Shown: in pieces, positions 55,041 to 64,000 of the stretch
Numbering within the stretch: the stretch's first letter is position 1
How the letters are laid out: every line of letters begins with the position of its first letter
NCBI RefSeq assembly: GCF_900130035.1
Contig: NZ_FQXQ01000006.1
Span: 62,001-126,000 of the forward strand
Direction of reading: 5' to 3'
DNA: 64,000 bases
From: Wenyingzhuangia marina
GTDB taxonomy: Bacteria; Bacteroidota; Bacteroidia; Flavobacteriales; Flavobacteriaceae
Made by a program: the position numbers and the translations under genes
The notes under the pieces: generated by a model
The model's database searches: none
What the model saw: only the letters and a program-made list of their open reading frames with translations
Told to the model about the DNA's origin: nothing

Positions 55041-55706
55041 TTATATTTTTTTAGTACCTCTTAACATTTCTCTTTTCCCTGGAGGGCCAGGCAATCTTTC
55101 AACTTCAAAACCTACAGTTTGCATAGCTCTACGCACACTTCCTTTGGCTGCATACGTTACTATTTTCCCACCTGGTTTTAAGGCGGTAAACATCAAAGCA
55201 AAAATTTCTTCAGTCCACAAATCTGGTTGCACTCTAGCTCCAAAAGCATCAAAATAAATCAAATCAAATGCATCTACATCGTGTAAATTGTGGAAAAACA
55301 TCTGACGTTTGGTCAACCTAAAATTAGGCGTTACCTCTTGTGGTTTGTTCCAAGAAGTTAAGTGCATCTCCTCAAACTTGTGCGATAAATTCCTAGTATC
55401 TAATTCCGACACATAGTTCAAAGCCAACAATTCATCTTCTCTAACAGGATAAGCCTCTACACCAACATAATCTATTTTACGTTGATCTTTAGCCGTTTCT
55501 AACATGGTAATAAAGGCATTCAATCCTGTACCAAAACCAATTTCAAGAATAGAAAAATCATCTTTTTCCATAGATTTATACCCCATCTCAATAAACACAT
55601 GATAGGCCTCTTGAATAGCACCATGCGTGGAATGATAATTCTCGTTCCATGCAGGGAGGTGAATCGTAGTAGATCCATCAGATGTTATGATAATTTGTCT
55701 TTTCAA
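55041..55706 (-). CDS. mnmD: MnmD tRNA wobble-uridine methyltransferase
   Basis: The product has 221 residues. The SAM-binding motif is ILEIGFGTGLNAF, with VEAYPVREDE next, then DLIYFDAFGARVQPDLWTEE and a C-terminal LPGPPGKREMLRG. It matches the methyltransferase half of MnmC without the oxidase half, which is MnmD. It methylates 5-aminomethyl-2-thiouridine at tRNA position 34. The 44-residue membrane gene is next downstream. Confidence 0.9.
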   Translation of the reverse strand: MKRQIIITSDGSTTIHLPAWNENYHSTHGAIQEAYHVFIEMGYKSMEKDDFSILEIGFGTGLNAFITMLETAKDQRKIDYVGVEAYPVREDELLALNYVSELDTRNLSHKFEEMHLTSWNKPQEVTPNFRLTKRQMFFHNLHDVDAFDLIYFDAFGARVQPDLWTEEIFALMFTALKPGGKIVTYAAKGSVRRAMQTVGFEVERLPGPPGKREMLRGTKKI

Positions 55707-55766
55707 AACAGTTGGTTTATGGCAGCAAATATATACATTAATATACTTTGTTAAAAAGTGTTTTTA

Positions 55767-55799
55767 TTGCATACTTTACAATTTTTATATTTACTTTTG
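55767..55799 (+). promoter_or_regulatory. ilvE promoter
   Basis: TTG (55767-55769), 22 bp and TACTTTTG (55792-55799), ending 33 bp before ATG 55833. It also excludes the longer start at 55758. Confidence 0.6.
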
Positions 55800-55832
55800 T
55801 TCTCTATAAATATTTTTTTTACAAACGAAATC

Positions 55833-56906
55833 ATGGGAATTAACAACCAGAACATCACGATTAAAAAATCTACTACCACAAAAATTAATGAGGTAGATTT
55901 TAGCAATTTATCGTTTGGAGAAAACTTTACAGATCACATGTTTGAATGTGATTATATTGATGGGAAATGGACAAATGCACAAATTAGACCTTATGGTCCT
56001 ATTTCTCTAGACCCATCAGCTAAAGTATTCCATTACGGTCAAGCAATTTTTGAAGGAATGAAAGCCTACAAGTCTGTCGATGGTGCCGTCTGGTTATTTA
56101 GACCTGAAGATAACTTAATCAGATTAAACAAATCTGCTGTGCGTTTGGCAATTCCTGAATTTCCTAAAGATTTATTCTTTGATGGAATGGAGTTGTTGTT
56201 AAATATTGATAAAGAATGGATACAAACTACTGAAGGTAGTTCTATGTACATCCGTCCTTTTATTATTGCTACAGAGCCAGGAGTTTCGGCTTCGCCAGCA
56301 AAGCGTTATAAATTTATGTTTATTTTATCTCCAGCACAATCTTACTACAGCGGAGAAGTAAAAGTATTATTTGCTGATAAATTTAGCCGTTCTGCAAGTG
56401 GAGGGGTTGGATTTGCTAAATGTGCAGGAAACTACGCAGGGCAATTCTATCCTACAAAATTAGCGAACGAAGCAGGTTATCAACAAGTAGTATGGACAGA
56501 TTCTAGTACTCACGAAAAATTAGAAGAAGCGGGAACAATGAACGTTTTCTTTAGAGTCGGTGATACTTTAATTACAGCTCCAACTTCCGACAGAATCTTG
56601 GATGGTATTACACGTAAAAGTGTAATTGCTATTGCAGAAAAAGAAGGATACAACGTTGAAGTAAGAGATATTTCTGTTTACGAAATTGAAGAAGCTGCAA
56701 AAAACGGAACTTTATTAGAAATGTTTGGAGCAGGTACAGCAGCGGTTATCAACCCTATTGTAAGTTTTCATTTTAAAGGAAATGATTATGATCTTCCTAA
56801 GTTAGAAAACAGTTATGCTTCAATTATTAAAAAGAAAATTACCGACATTCAAACAGGTAAAGCAGAAGATCCATTTGGTTGGAAATATGCTGTAAGGTCT
56901 ATTTAA
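55833..56906 (+). CDS. ilvE: Branched-chain amino acid aminotransferase
   Basis: The product has 357 residues from ATG 55833. [27 protein letters not shown], the PLP-Lys region [11 protein letters not shown] and [10 protein letters not shown] are typical of type II branched-chain aminotransferases. It interconverts Leu, Ile and Val with their keto acids using PLP. It stands alone between its promoter and a terminator. Confidence 0.93.
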   Translation: MGINNQNITIKKSTTTKINEVDFSNLSFGENFTDHMFECDYIDGKWTNAQIRPYGPISLDPSAKVFHYGQAIFEGMKAYKSVDGAVWLFRPEDNLIRLNKSAVRLAIPEFPKDLFFDGMELLLNIDKEWIQTTEGSSMYIRPFIIATEPGVSASPAKRYKFMFILSPAQSYYSGEVKVLFADKFSRSASGGVGFAKCAGNYAGQFYPTKLANEAGYQQVVWTDSSTHEKLEEAGTMNVFFRVGDTLITAPTSDRILDGITRKSVIAIAEKEGYNVEVRDISVYEIEEAAKNGTLLEMFGAGTAAVINPIVSFHFKGNDYDLPKLENSYASIIKKKITDIQTGKAEDPFGWKYAVRSI

Positions 56907-56927
56907 AAAAACAGACTCATAAAACTC

Positions 56928-56953
56928 AAAAGAGCCTAATAGGCTCTTTTTTT
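56928..56953 (+). terminator. Terminator of ilvE
   Basis: AAAAGAGCCT, AAT, AGGCTCTTTT and three more T: a 10-bp perfect stem. Confidence 0.85.
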
Positions 56954-56954
56954 G

Positions 56955-56962
56955 TAAATTTG
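56955..56962 (+). promoter_or_regulatory. nadA promoter -7 box
   Basis: TAAATTTG starts one base after the ilvE terminator and lies 18 bp upstream of ATG 56981. Confidence 0.6.
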
Positions 56963-56980
56963 TACTTCAAAACTAATGTA

Positions 56981-57979
56981 ATGGACACTTTAGCAAAAGC
57001 AAAAGAAAACTTAAACAATAAAGGTTTTTTAGATATTGAGACCAAAGATACTACAGATTATGTAGCGGAAATCAATCGATTAAAAAAGGAGAAAAATGCT
57101 GTCATCTTAGCCCACTATTATCAGGAAGAAGCCATTCAAGATATTGCTGATTTTGTAGGAGATAGTTTACAACTAGCCCAAGAAGCAGCAAAAACTGATG
57201 CAGATGTGATTGTATTTTGCGGGGTTCATTTTATGGCAGAAACTGCTAAAATTTTAAACCCTAAGAAAAAGGTTTTATTACCAGATTTAAAAGCTGGTTG
57301 TTCTTTGGCAGATTCTTGTCCACCAGAAGAATTTAAAGCTTTTAAAGCCAAGTATCCTGACCACAAAGTAGTAACATACATCAACTGTTCTGCTGAAATT
57401 AAAACAATGAGTGATATTGTTTGTACTTCATCAAATGCAGTAAAAATCATCAACTCTTTTCCAAAAGATCAAAAAATCATCTTTGCTCCAGATAAAAACT
57501 TAGGAGATTATTTAAACAAAGAAACTGGTAGAGACATGGTTTTATGGGATGGAGCTTGTATGGTACACGAAGCTTTTTCTATTGAAAAATTATTGACTCT
57601 GGCTGCAGAACACCCTGATGCTGAAATTATTGCACATCCAGAATCTCCTTCACATATTTTAAAAACAGCAAGCTATATTGGTTCTACTGCTGGTTTGTTA
57701 AAATATGCTAGAGAGAGTAAAAAAGATAAATTTATTGTAGCTACCGAAGCAGGTATTTTACATGAAATGATAAAACAAGTGCCTAACAAGCATTTGATTC
57801 CTGCCCCTGCAGAAGAAGACAATAGTTGTGCTTGTAGCGAATGTTTTTACATGAGAATGAACACCATGAAAAAGTTATTCTTATGTTTAGAACATGAATT
57901 ACCAGCTATAGAAGTTGATGAAAAATTAGCAGCTGATGCTTTGCTACCTATCGAAAGAATGTTAGCACTTTCTAAATAA
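56981..57979 (+). CDS. nadA: Quinolinate synthase
   Basis: The product has 332 residues from ATG 56981; the long frame from 56879 overlaps ilvE. The iron-sulfur ligands are in [22 protein letters not shown] and [29 protein letters not shown] is the substrate site. It condenses iminoaspartate with dihydroxyacetone phosphate to quinolinate in NAD synthesis. The next gene, nadB, supplies the iminoaspartate and begins 3 bp later. Confidence 0.95.
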   Translation: MDTLAKAKENLNNKGFLDIETKDTTDYVAEINRLKKEKNAVILAHYYQEEAIQDIADFVGDSLQLAQEAAKTDADVIVFCGVHFMAETAKILNPKKKVLLPDLKAGCSLADSCPPEEFKAFKAKYPDHKVVTYINCSAEIKTMSDIVCTSSNAVKIINSFPKDQKIIFAPDKNLGDYLNKETGRDMVLWDGACMVHEAFSIEKLLTLAAEHPDAEIIAHPESPSHILKTASYIGSTAGLLKYARESKKDKFIVATEAGILHEMIKQVPNKHLIPAPAEEDNSCACSECFYMRMNTMKKLFLCLEHELPAIEVDEKLAADALLPIERMLALSK

Positions 57980-57982
57980 AAT

Positions 57983-59572
57983 ATGATTAAAACAGATTTT
58001 CTAGTCATCGGTTCTGGAATTGCAGGACTTTCTTATGCACTAAAAGTTGCGAATCACTTTAAAGATGCTCAAGTTATTTTGGTAACAAAAGCAGAAAAAG
58101 AAGAAAGCAACACCAAATATGCTCAAGGTGGTATTGCTACAGTAACCAATACTGATACTGATTCTTTTGAACAACACATTCAAGACACCTTAATTGCTGG
58201 TGATGGTTTGTGTGATGAAGCTGTGGTGAGAATGGTGGTTGAAGAAGCTCCTAAAAGATTAGAAGAACTCATTGCTTGGGGAACAAAATTTGATAAAACC
58301 AATCAAGGTGATTACAGTTTAGGACGTGAAGGAGGACATTCTCAAAATAGAATTTTACATCATAAAGATGTGACTGGTTCTGAGATTGCTCGTGCTTTGT
58401 TAGAAGCTGTAGATAAAATTCCAAACATCACTTTATTAGAAGATCATTTTACTATAGATTTTATTACCGATCATCATATTCTAAGAGCACAAGGTCACGA
58501 AAAAACTGTGACTCACAGAGATGAAATTACCTGTTACGGTGCTTATGTGTTAGATGAAAAAACACAAGAAATAAAAACCATTCAAGCAAAAGCAACTTTG
58601 TTAGCAGCTGGTGGTAGCGGTCAAGTTTATAGAACTACAACCAATCCTAAAATTGCAACAGGTGATGGAATTGCCATGGCTTATAGAGCCAAAGCAAAAG
58701 TTCAAGATATTGAATTTATTCAGTTTCACCCAACTGCTTTACATCAAGAACCTGCCCAATCTCCTGCCTTTTTAATTACAGAAGCAGTTCGTGGGGAAGG
58801 TGGAATCTTAAGAAACATTCACGGAGAACGTTTCATGGAAAAATATGACGATCGTTTAGAATTAGCTCCAAGAGATGTTGTAGCCAGAGCGATTGATACC
58901 GAGTTAAAATTAACAGGTGAAGATTATGTGTATTTAGATTGTAAACACATCGACCCAGATCATTTTGTAAATCATTTTCCAAACATTACCAAAAAATGTA
59001 AATCTTTAGGTATTGATGTACATAAAGACTTTATTCCTGTAACGCCTGCTGCACATTATATATGTGGTGGTGTGGCTGTAAATATGAATGGAGAGACTAC
59101 TATAGAAAATTTATACGCTTGTGGAGAATGTTCCAGAACAGGTTTGCATGGAGCCAATAGATTAGCTTCAAATTCTTTGATAGAAGCCGTAGTTTATGCG
59201 CACAAAAGTTTTGAACACATCCTTACAAAATTTAATTCTTTAACTTTTAGAGATGATATTCCTGACTGGGATGATACAGATACTTCTCAAAACAAAGAAA
59301 ACATTTTAATTACTCACGATAGAAAAGACATTCAAAAAATCATGAGTAATTATGTAGGTATTGTTCGTTCTGATGAGCGTTTACAAAGGGCTGCTAACAG
59401 GTTAGATATACTATATCAAGAAAATAAAGAACTATATAAAAAAGCAAAACTTTCTGTACCCATTTGTGAGTTAAGAAATATGATTACGAATGCTTATTTA
59501 ATCATACAAGCTTCTATGGAACGTAAAGAAAATAAAGGGGGATTTTATAATCAAGATTGCTCAAAATCATAA
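57983..59572 (+). CDS. nadB: L-aspartate oxidase
   Basis: The product has 529 residues. FAD binding is VIGSGIAGLSYAL, the active-site region is REGGHSQNRILHHKD, with QFHPTAL and EAVRGEGGILRN, and ANRLASNSLIEA follows. It oxidises aspartate to iminoaspartate for NadA. It forms an operon with nadA (3-bp gap). The C-terminal helical region is normal length. Confidence 0.95.
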   Translation: MIKTDFLVIGSGIAGLSYALKVANHFKDAQVILVTKAEKEESNTKYAQGGIATVTNTDTDSFEQHIQDTLIAGDGLCDEAVVRMVVEEAPKRLEELIAWGTKFDKTNQGDYSLGREGGHSQNRILHHKDVTGSEIARALLEAVDKIPNITLLEDHFTIDFITDHHILRAQGHEKTVTHRDEITCYGAYVLDEKTQEIKTIQAKATLLAAGGSGQVYRTTTNPKIATGDGIAMAYRAKAKVQDIEFIQFHPTALHQEPAQSPAFLITEAVRGEGGILRNIHGERFMEKYDDRLELAPRDVVARAIDTELKLTGEDYVYLDCKHIDPDHFVNHFPNITKKCKSLGIDVHKDFIPVTPAAHYICGGVAVNMNGETTIENLYACGECSRTGLHGANRLASNSLIEAVVYAHKSFEHILTKFNSLTFRDDIPDWDDTDTSQNKENILITHDRKDIQKIMSNYVGIVRSDERLQRAANRLDILYQENKELYKKAKLSVPICELRNMITNAYLIIQASMERKENKGGFYNQDCSKS

Positions 59573-59592
59573 AAAACAATATCTTTATACGG

Positions 59593-59913
59593 ATGAGATT
59601 TTTAGCATACTTACTTTCTTTAATCGTTTTTGTCATGATAGCACTACCATGCACAGATAGTATTTTTGATTCTATAAACAAAAGTGTAAGTACTGAAATT
59701 CACGAATCTCATCAAGAACATTCACAAGATATTCATGATGAATGTACCCCACTTTGTACCTGTAATTGTTGTGGGACTTCTATTACTCTCCCTGTTTTAA
59801 TTACGTTTAAACAAAATAATCTCAAAAATTACGACACTTGTAATTTTTTCTACGCTTACCATTATCATTATAAATTTGCCAAAGGTCTTTGGCACCCACC
59901 AAACATTGGTTAA
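59593..59913 (+). CDS. Small Cys/His-rich secreted protein (DUF6660-like)
   Basis: The product has 106 residues from ATG 59593. A signal peptide (MRFLAYLLSLIVFVMIALPC) is followed by a His/Cys-rich stretch with HESHQEHSQDIHDECTPLC and CNCC, then an aromatic tail (FFYAYHYHYKF). Such proteins sit before heavy-metal RND pumps in flavobacteria and may bind the metal outside the inner membrane. Metal binding is inferred from composition. It is 61 bp upstream of the pump. Confidence 0.65.
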   Translation: MRFLAYLLSLIVFVMIALPCTDSIFDSINKSVSTEIHESHQEHSQDIHDECTPLCTCNCCGTSITLPVLITFKQNNLKNYDTCNFFYAYHYHYKFAKGLWHPPNIG

Positions 59914-59974
59914 ACCATTTTAGTAGGACAAGTACGTCTTGTCATCACATAAAGTTTAACCAAATACAACAAAC

Positions 59975-62900
59975 ATGTTTGATAAAATCATAGCTTATTC
60001 GGTTAAGAATAAGTTCATCATAGGGCTATTTATGTTAGCGCTAACCATTTGGGGTGTCTATTCTTTAAGACAAATCCCTATTGATGCCGTTCCTGACATC
60101 ACTAACAATCAGATTCAAATTATTACGGTAAGTCCTACCTTGGCAACACAAGAAGTAGAACAATTTATAACCACTCCTATTGAATTGTCTTTGCAAAGTC
60201 TACAAAAAACAGAAGAGATTCGTTCCATTTCTCGTTTTGGATTGTCTGTAATTACCGTCGTTTTTCAAGAAGATTATGATATTTATCTGGCCAGACAATT
60301 GGTCAGTGAACGATTAAAAGAAGCTCAAAGCAACATTCCTAACGGATTAGGAACGCCAGAAATGGCTCCTATTTCTACAGGATTGGGAGAAATCTATCAA
60401 TACGTAGTAAGACCTAAAAAAGGTTTTAAAGAACAATATTCAGCAAGTGATTTAAGAACCATACAAGATTGGATTGTAAAAAGACAATTGTTAGGAATTG
60501 AAGGAGTTGCTGAAATTAACTCCATGGGAGGTTACTTAAAACAATACGAAGTAGCTATTGATCCAATGGTTTTAAAATCAATGAATTTAAACATCACCAA
60601 TATTTTTGATGCTCTAGAAAAAAGTAATGAAAATACCGGTGGAGCTTACATAGAAAAAAAACCAAACACCTATTACATCCGTGCAAAAGGAATTGCAAAA
60701 TCTTTAGAAGATATTGGAAATATTGTGATTCAAAAACAAAACAACACTCCTATTTTAATTAAAGATGTGGCAACGGTTCACTTTGGAAAAGCTCCAAGAT
60801 ATGGAGCTTTGGTTCGTGATGGTGAAGAAGTGGTCGGTGGAAAAGTAATGATGTTTAAAGGAGCGAATTCTGCAGAAGTGACAGAATTGGTTAAACAAAG
60901 AGTTATTCAAATCCAGAAATCTTTACCTGAAGGTGTTATCGTAGAACCTTATTTGGTTAGAGATAAATTAATTTCTACAGCCATAGGAACCGTGGAAAAA
61001 AACCTCATTGAAGGAGGTTTAATTGTCATCTTCATTCTTGTTTTATTATTAGGAAACTGGAGAGCTGGATTGATTGTGGCCTCGGTAATTCCTTTTGCTA
61101 TGTTGTTTGCCATCTCTATGATGAACTTATTAGGAATTTCTGCCAACTTAATGAGTTTAGGAGCCATTGATTTTGGATTGATTGTAGATGGAGCCGTGAT
61201 TATTGTAGAAGCGATTGTACACAGGTTACAAATAAAACATGCTGGAAAGCAACTGACAAAAAAAATGATGAATAAAGAAGTTATTACTTCTTCACAAAAA
61301 ATTAGAAGTTCTGCAGCCTTTGGAGAAATCATCATTTTAATGGTTTACATTCCCATTTTAGCATTGGTAGGTATTGAAGGAAAAATGTTTAAACCTATGG
61401 CACAAACCGTGATGCTAGCCATTGCAGGAGCTTTAATTTTATCTTTGACTTATGTTCCTATGATGGCTTCCCTATTTTTAAATAAAAACATTACCTCTAA
61501 AACAACCTTTGCCGACAAACTGATTGATGCTGTTCAAAAAAGATATCAACCTGTTTTAGAAAAAGCTTTAAAACATCAAAAGAAATTTATGGGAGGTACT
61601 ATTGCTGTTTTCTTAATTACCTTATTGGTTTTTACTAAAATGGGAGGAGAGTTTATTCCTACTTTGGAAGAAGGAGATTTGGCTATGCAACAAATTTTAC
61701 CGCCTGGAAGCTCCTTAACACAAAGTATTGAAACTGCTAAACGAATTCAGAACAAGTTGATGAAAGAGTTTCCTGAAATAGAAGATATTGTAGCCAATAT
61801 AGGATCTGCTGAAATTCCTACCGACCCGATGCCTGTAGAAATCGCAGATTACACTTTGGTAATGAAACCTAAAAAAGAATGGACCTCAGCAGAAAACAGA
61901 CAAGATTTATTTGAAAAAATTGAGACTTCTTTACAAGATATTCCTGGAGTTGGTTATGAATTTTCTCAACCCATTCAGCTTCGTTTTAATGAGTTGATGA
62001 CCGGAACCAAAGCAGACATCGCTATTAAATTATTTGGTGATGATTTAGATCTGTTGTATAACAAAGCCAAAGAATCAGAAAAAATTATTAAACAAATTCC
62101 AGGTGTTGGAACTATAAATGTTGAGCAAACTATAGGAATGCCTCAAATTATTATTGAATACCAATATTCAAAATTGGCTCAGTACGGTTTACATATCCAA
62201 GATGTTAACAAAATTATTAGAACTGCATTTGCAGGAGAAAAAGCCGGAATTATTTACGAAGGAGAAAAAAGATTTGACTTGGTCGTTCGACTAAATGAAA
62301 ATTCAAGAGCAGAAATAGATGATCTACAGAACCTGTTTATTTCATTAGATGATGGAAATCAAATTCCGTTAAGTACTATTGCTAACATTCAACTGAAAGA
62401 TGCTCCTATGCAAATTTCTAGAGAAAACACCAATAGACGAATTGTAATTGGAGTAAATGTAGGCGATACTGATGTAGAAACTTTGGTTACTCAAATTCAA
62501 GAAAAATTAGATAGTGAATTAGAACTACCCTCTGGATATTATTTTACTTATGGAGGACAGTTTGAAAATTTAAAAGCGGCTAATGCTCGTTTATCAGTGG
62601 CATTACCAATTGCTTTGGCATTAATTTTCATCCTGCTTTATTTTACATTTGGATCTTTTAAACAAGCTCTTTTAATTTTTACAGCCATTCCATTATCTGC
62701 CATTGGTGGTGTTTGGGCATTACAATTAAGAGGAATGCCCTTTAGTATCTCAGCAGGAATTGGATTTATTGCTTTGTTTGGAGTAGCCGTATTAAACGGA
62801 ATTGTATTGATTGGTTATTTAAACCAACTAAAAAAAGAAGGAATGGAAAATGTATATGATAGAATTTTAGAAGGAACCAAAGTCCGTTTAAGACCTGTAA

Positions 62901-64000
62901 TTTTAACCGCTTCCGTTGCTTCATTAGGATTTTTGCCAATGGCTTTATCTACTTCTGGTGGAGCTGAAGTTCAACGCCCATTAGCTACCGTTGTGATTGG
63001 CGGCTTGATTTCTGCAACTTTTTTAACCTTGGTCATTCTACCCATTTTATATCAGTGGATAGAAAGCTGGCAACCTAAAAAATTAACTTCAATTTCTAAA
63101 ACAACATTAATAATTTTTATTTTTACAGGCTTAGGAATATCGTCACAAGCACAAGAAAAATCAATTTCTTTAGAAGATGCCGTTCAAATAGCTTTGAAAA
63201 ATCATCCTAAAATAAAAGCAGGATCTTTAGAAGTTTCAAAAAACGAATCTTTACAAAATGTAACTTATAATTTAGGAAACACCTCTATTGGTTATAAAGG
63301 AGATGGTTTGTTTGTAAAAAATAATCAACAAGTCAATCAAATTGAAGTGTCTCAAAACTTTAACAATATTGGAATTTCTAAAGCGAATAATCGCTTACAA
63401 AATGAAATCACACAACAAAGCACTTTGGATCAATTATTAATAATTAGCGAAGTTTCTTATCAAGTTAAACAAACCTTTTACCAATTTCAACATCAAAAAA
63501 AATTACAAAACATGTATGCTAAATTGGTTAAAGCGTATCAAAAATACAGCAACATTGCCAATGCAAGAGTTAATGCTGGTGCTAGCAACCCAATGGAAGC
63601 ATATACTTTAAGTTCCAAATTAAAGGAATATGAATTGCTTATAAAACAATTGCGTTTAGAAACAGAAAATTCTAAAAAACAACTACAATCTTTCCTAAAC
63701 AGTGAGGTAGCGTTTTGTCCAAATAATAATTTTAAAAAAGCCACCCTTGAATTTAACGATAGCACCCAGCTTGTTTGGTTAGAAAAAAGTAAGCAAAATA
63801 TTGCCATTGCCCAAGCAAAAATGAAAGTGAGTAAAACACAGTTAAATCCTAGTTTTAGTATTGGTTATGCTGCTCAAAATTACGTGCAGGGAGGTTGGCT
63901 AAATGGTATTTCTGGAGGGATTAGTATTCCTTTATTTAACAATCAAACCAAACGAAAAATTAAAGCTCAAGAACTTGATGTAGAAATTGCTAAAAACAAA
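59975..64000 (+). CDS. Heavy-metal RND efflux pump fused to a TolC-like domain (partial)
   Basis: The frame is open from ATG 59975 to the window end (1342 codons, no stop). Residues 1-1030 are a CzcA-type RND pump: IPIDAVPDITNNQIQ, the proton-relay helix AIDFGLIVDGAVIIVEA with D399, D405 and E412, and the second helix set. D405 together with D399 and E412 is the zinc/cobalt/cadmium (CzcA) pattern rather than the copper/silver (CusA) one. At 1040-1060 a signal-peptide-like helix ends in SQAQ, and from 1062 a TolC outer-membrane factor begins (SLEDAVQIALKNHPKIKAGSLEV). It is joined in frame, and the 3' end lies outside the window. Confidence 0.88.
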   Translation, partial: MFDKIIAYSVKNKFIIGLFMLALTIWGVYSLRQIPIDAVPDITNNQIQIITVSPTLATQEVEQFITTPIELSLQSLQKTEEIRSISRFGLSVITVVFQEDYDIYLARQLVSERLKEAQSNIPNGLGTPEMAPISTGLGEIYQYVVRPKKGFKEQYSASDLRTIQDWIVKRQLLGIEGVAEINSMGGYLKQYEVAIDPMVLKSMNLNITNIFDALEKSNENTGGAYIEKKPNTYYIRAKGIAKSLEDIGNIVIQKQNNTPILIKDVATVHFGKAPRYGALVRDGEEVVGGKVMMFKGANSAEVTELVKQRVIQIQKSLPEGVIVEPYLVRDKLISTAIGTVEKNLIEGGLIVIFILVLLLGNWRAGLIVASVIPFAMLFAISMMNLLGISANLMSLGAIDFGLIVDGAVIIVEAIVHRLQIKHAGKQLTKKMMNKEVITSSQKIRSSAAFGEIIILMVYIPILALVGIEGKMFKPMAQTVMLAIAGALILSLTYVPMMASLFLNKNITSKTTFADKLIDAVQKRYQPVLEKALKHQKKFMGGTIAVFLITLLVFTKMGGEFIPTLEEGDLAMQQILPPGSSLTQSIETAKRIQNKLMKEFPEIEDIVANIGSAEIPTDPMPVEIADYTLVMKPKKEWTSAENRQDLFEKIETSLQDIPGVGYEFSQPIQLRFNELMTGTKADIAIKLFGDDLDLLYNKAKESEKIIKQIPGVGTINVEQTIGMPQIIIEYQYSKLAQYGLHIQDVNKIIRTAFAGEKAGIIYEGEKRFDLVVRLNENSRAEIDDLQNLFISLDDGNQIPLSTIANIQLKDAPMQISRENTNRRIVIGVNVGDTDVETLVTQIQEKLDSELELPSGYYFTYGGQFENLKAANARLSVALPIALALIFILLYFTFGSFKQALLIFTAIPLSAIGGVWALQLRGMPFSISAGIGFIALFGVAVLNGIVLIGYLNQLKKEGMENVYDRILEGTKVRLRPVILTASVASLGFLPMALSTSGGAEVQRPLATVVIGGLISATFLTLVILPILYQWIESWQPKKLTSISKTTLIIFIFTGLGISSQAQEKSISLEDAVQIALKNHPKIKAGSLEVSKNESLQNVTYNLGNTSIGYKGDGLFVKNNQQVNQIEVSQNFNNIGISKANNRLQNEITQQSTLDQLLIISEVSYQVKQTFYQFQHQKKLQNMYAKLVKAYQKYSNIANARVNAGASNPMEAYTLSSKLKEYELLIKQLRLETENSKKQLQSFLNSEVAFCPNNNFKKATLEFNDSTQLVWLEKSKQNIAIAQAKMKVSKTQLNPSFSIGYAAQNYVQGGWLNGISGGISIPLFNNQTKRKIKAQELDVEIAKNK

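Noticed and set aside
63041-63180. Possible frameshift between the pump and the TolC part
   Set aside because: The codons were read through and stay in one frame with no stop; the join is a real fusion in this sequence.
60949-63807. Two minus-strand frames inside the RND pump (60949-61335 and 63538-63807)
   Set aside because: They run antisense to a clear, uninterrupted pump-TolC gene and have no recognisable product.
1-64000. CRISPR arrays, prophages, integrases, plasmid genes or insertion sequences
   Set aside because: None seen: no regular direct repeats with spacers, no transposase or phage structural genes, and only short palindromic repeats.

Overview
The window is AT-rich, gene-dense chromosome from a flavobacterium (phylum Bacteroidota, family Flavobacteriaceae); the genus cannot be fixed from sequence alone. 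The evidence is the Bacteroidota promoter -7 box TAnnTTTG in front of many genes, sometimes with a TTG about 18-22 bp upstream; the near absence of Shine-Dalgarno sequences; lipoprotein signals; a BtuB/BtuG-type surface B12 uptake pair; and flavobacterial families such as MnmD, DUF4199, DUF6660 and an in-frame CzcA-TolC fusion. No phage, transposase, integrase, plasmid gene or CRISPR array is visible. This is mostly core genome with a few accessory patches.

Layout. 1-2.4 kb: 3' end of lptD, cdaA (c-di-AMP synthase) and a membrane-anchored hypothetical. 2.4-10.6 kb: a vitamin B12 locus. On the minus strand a promoter and cobalamin riboswitch drive btuB and a BtuG-like propeller lipoprotein, with a signal-less BtuF-like protein upstream. 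On the plus strand lies the tight operon cobU-cobT-cobS-cobC plus a BtuF-like lipoprotein. Together these import corrinoids and rebuild the lower nucleotide loop; no corrin ring synthesis genes and no BtuCD permease/ATPase are in the window. 10.6-11.3 kb: an orphan secreted protein between two related hairpin repeats. 11.3-18.5 kb: parC, parE, an EamA transporter, ychF and a DUF2721 protein. 18.6-21.8 kb: a hexuronate module (uxuA, an SDR reductase, a divergent LacI regulator and a perfect 20-bp operator). 21.8-27.7 kb: long-type dapD, two paralogous lipoproteins, a dihydrouridine synthase, a DnaJ-KTSC protein and a large FAD dehydrogenase.

27.7-30.1 kb is accessory: a cluster of palindromic repeats, a propeller-like lipoprotein and a HEPN-like protein. 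30.1-34.8 kb holds two DEAD-box helicases, an EamA transporter and a pseudouridine synthase. The SRP RNA gene (minus strand, own promoter) is near 35.0 kb. 35.1-40.9 kb holds a DUF4199 protein, a polyprenyl-phosphate-type GT2, a phosphohexomutase, an MsbA-like ABC exporter and an Smr-domain protein. 40.9-45.2 kb holds a CX5R phosphatase and an 1185-residue TraB/GumN-type protein, followed by tRNA-Leu(UAG). 45.5-51.8 kb holds an M20 dipeptidase, an OsmC protein, two hydrolases, a YjbR protein, an aldehyde dehydrogenase and hemW. 51.9-56.9 kb holds ruvC, a membrane protein/GT2 pair, mnmD with an unlisted 44-residue membrane peptide, and ilvE. 57-59.6 kb is the nadA-nadB operon. The window ends with a small Cys/His-rich secreted protein and a heavy-metal RND pump fused to a TolC-like domain, truncated by the window edge.

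The strongest leads are the B12 locus (one riboswitch, a BtuG-like protein, two unlike BtuF-type proteins, no permease), the CzcA-TolC fusion with a signal-peptide-like linker, the oversized TraB/GumN protein beside a phosphatase, the HEPN-like orphan, the uxu operator, and three convergent gene pairs that end on one shared TTAA. I did not find a convincing wholly new multi-gene system.
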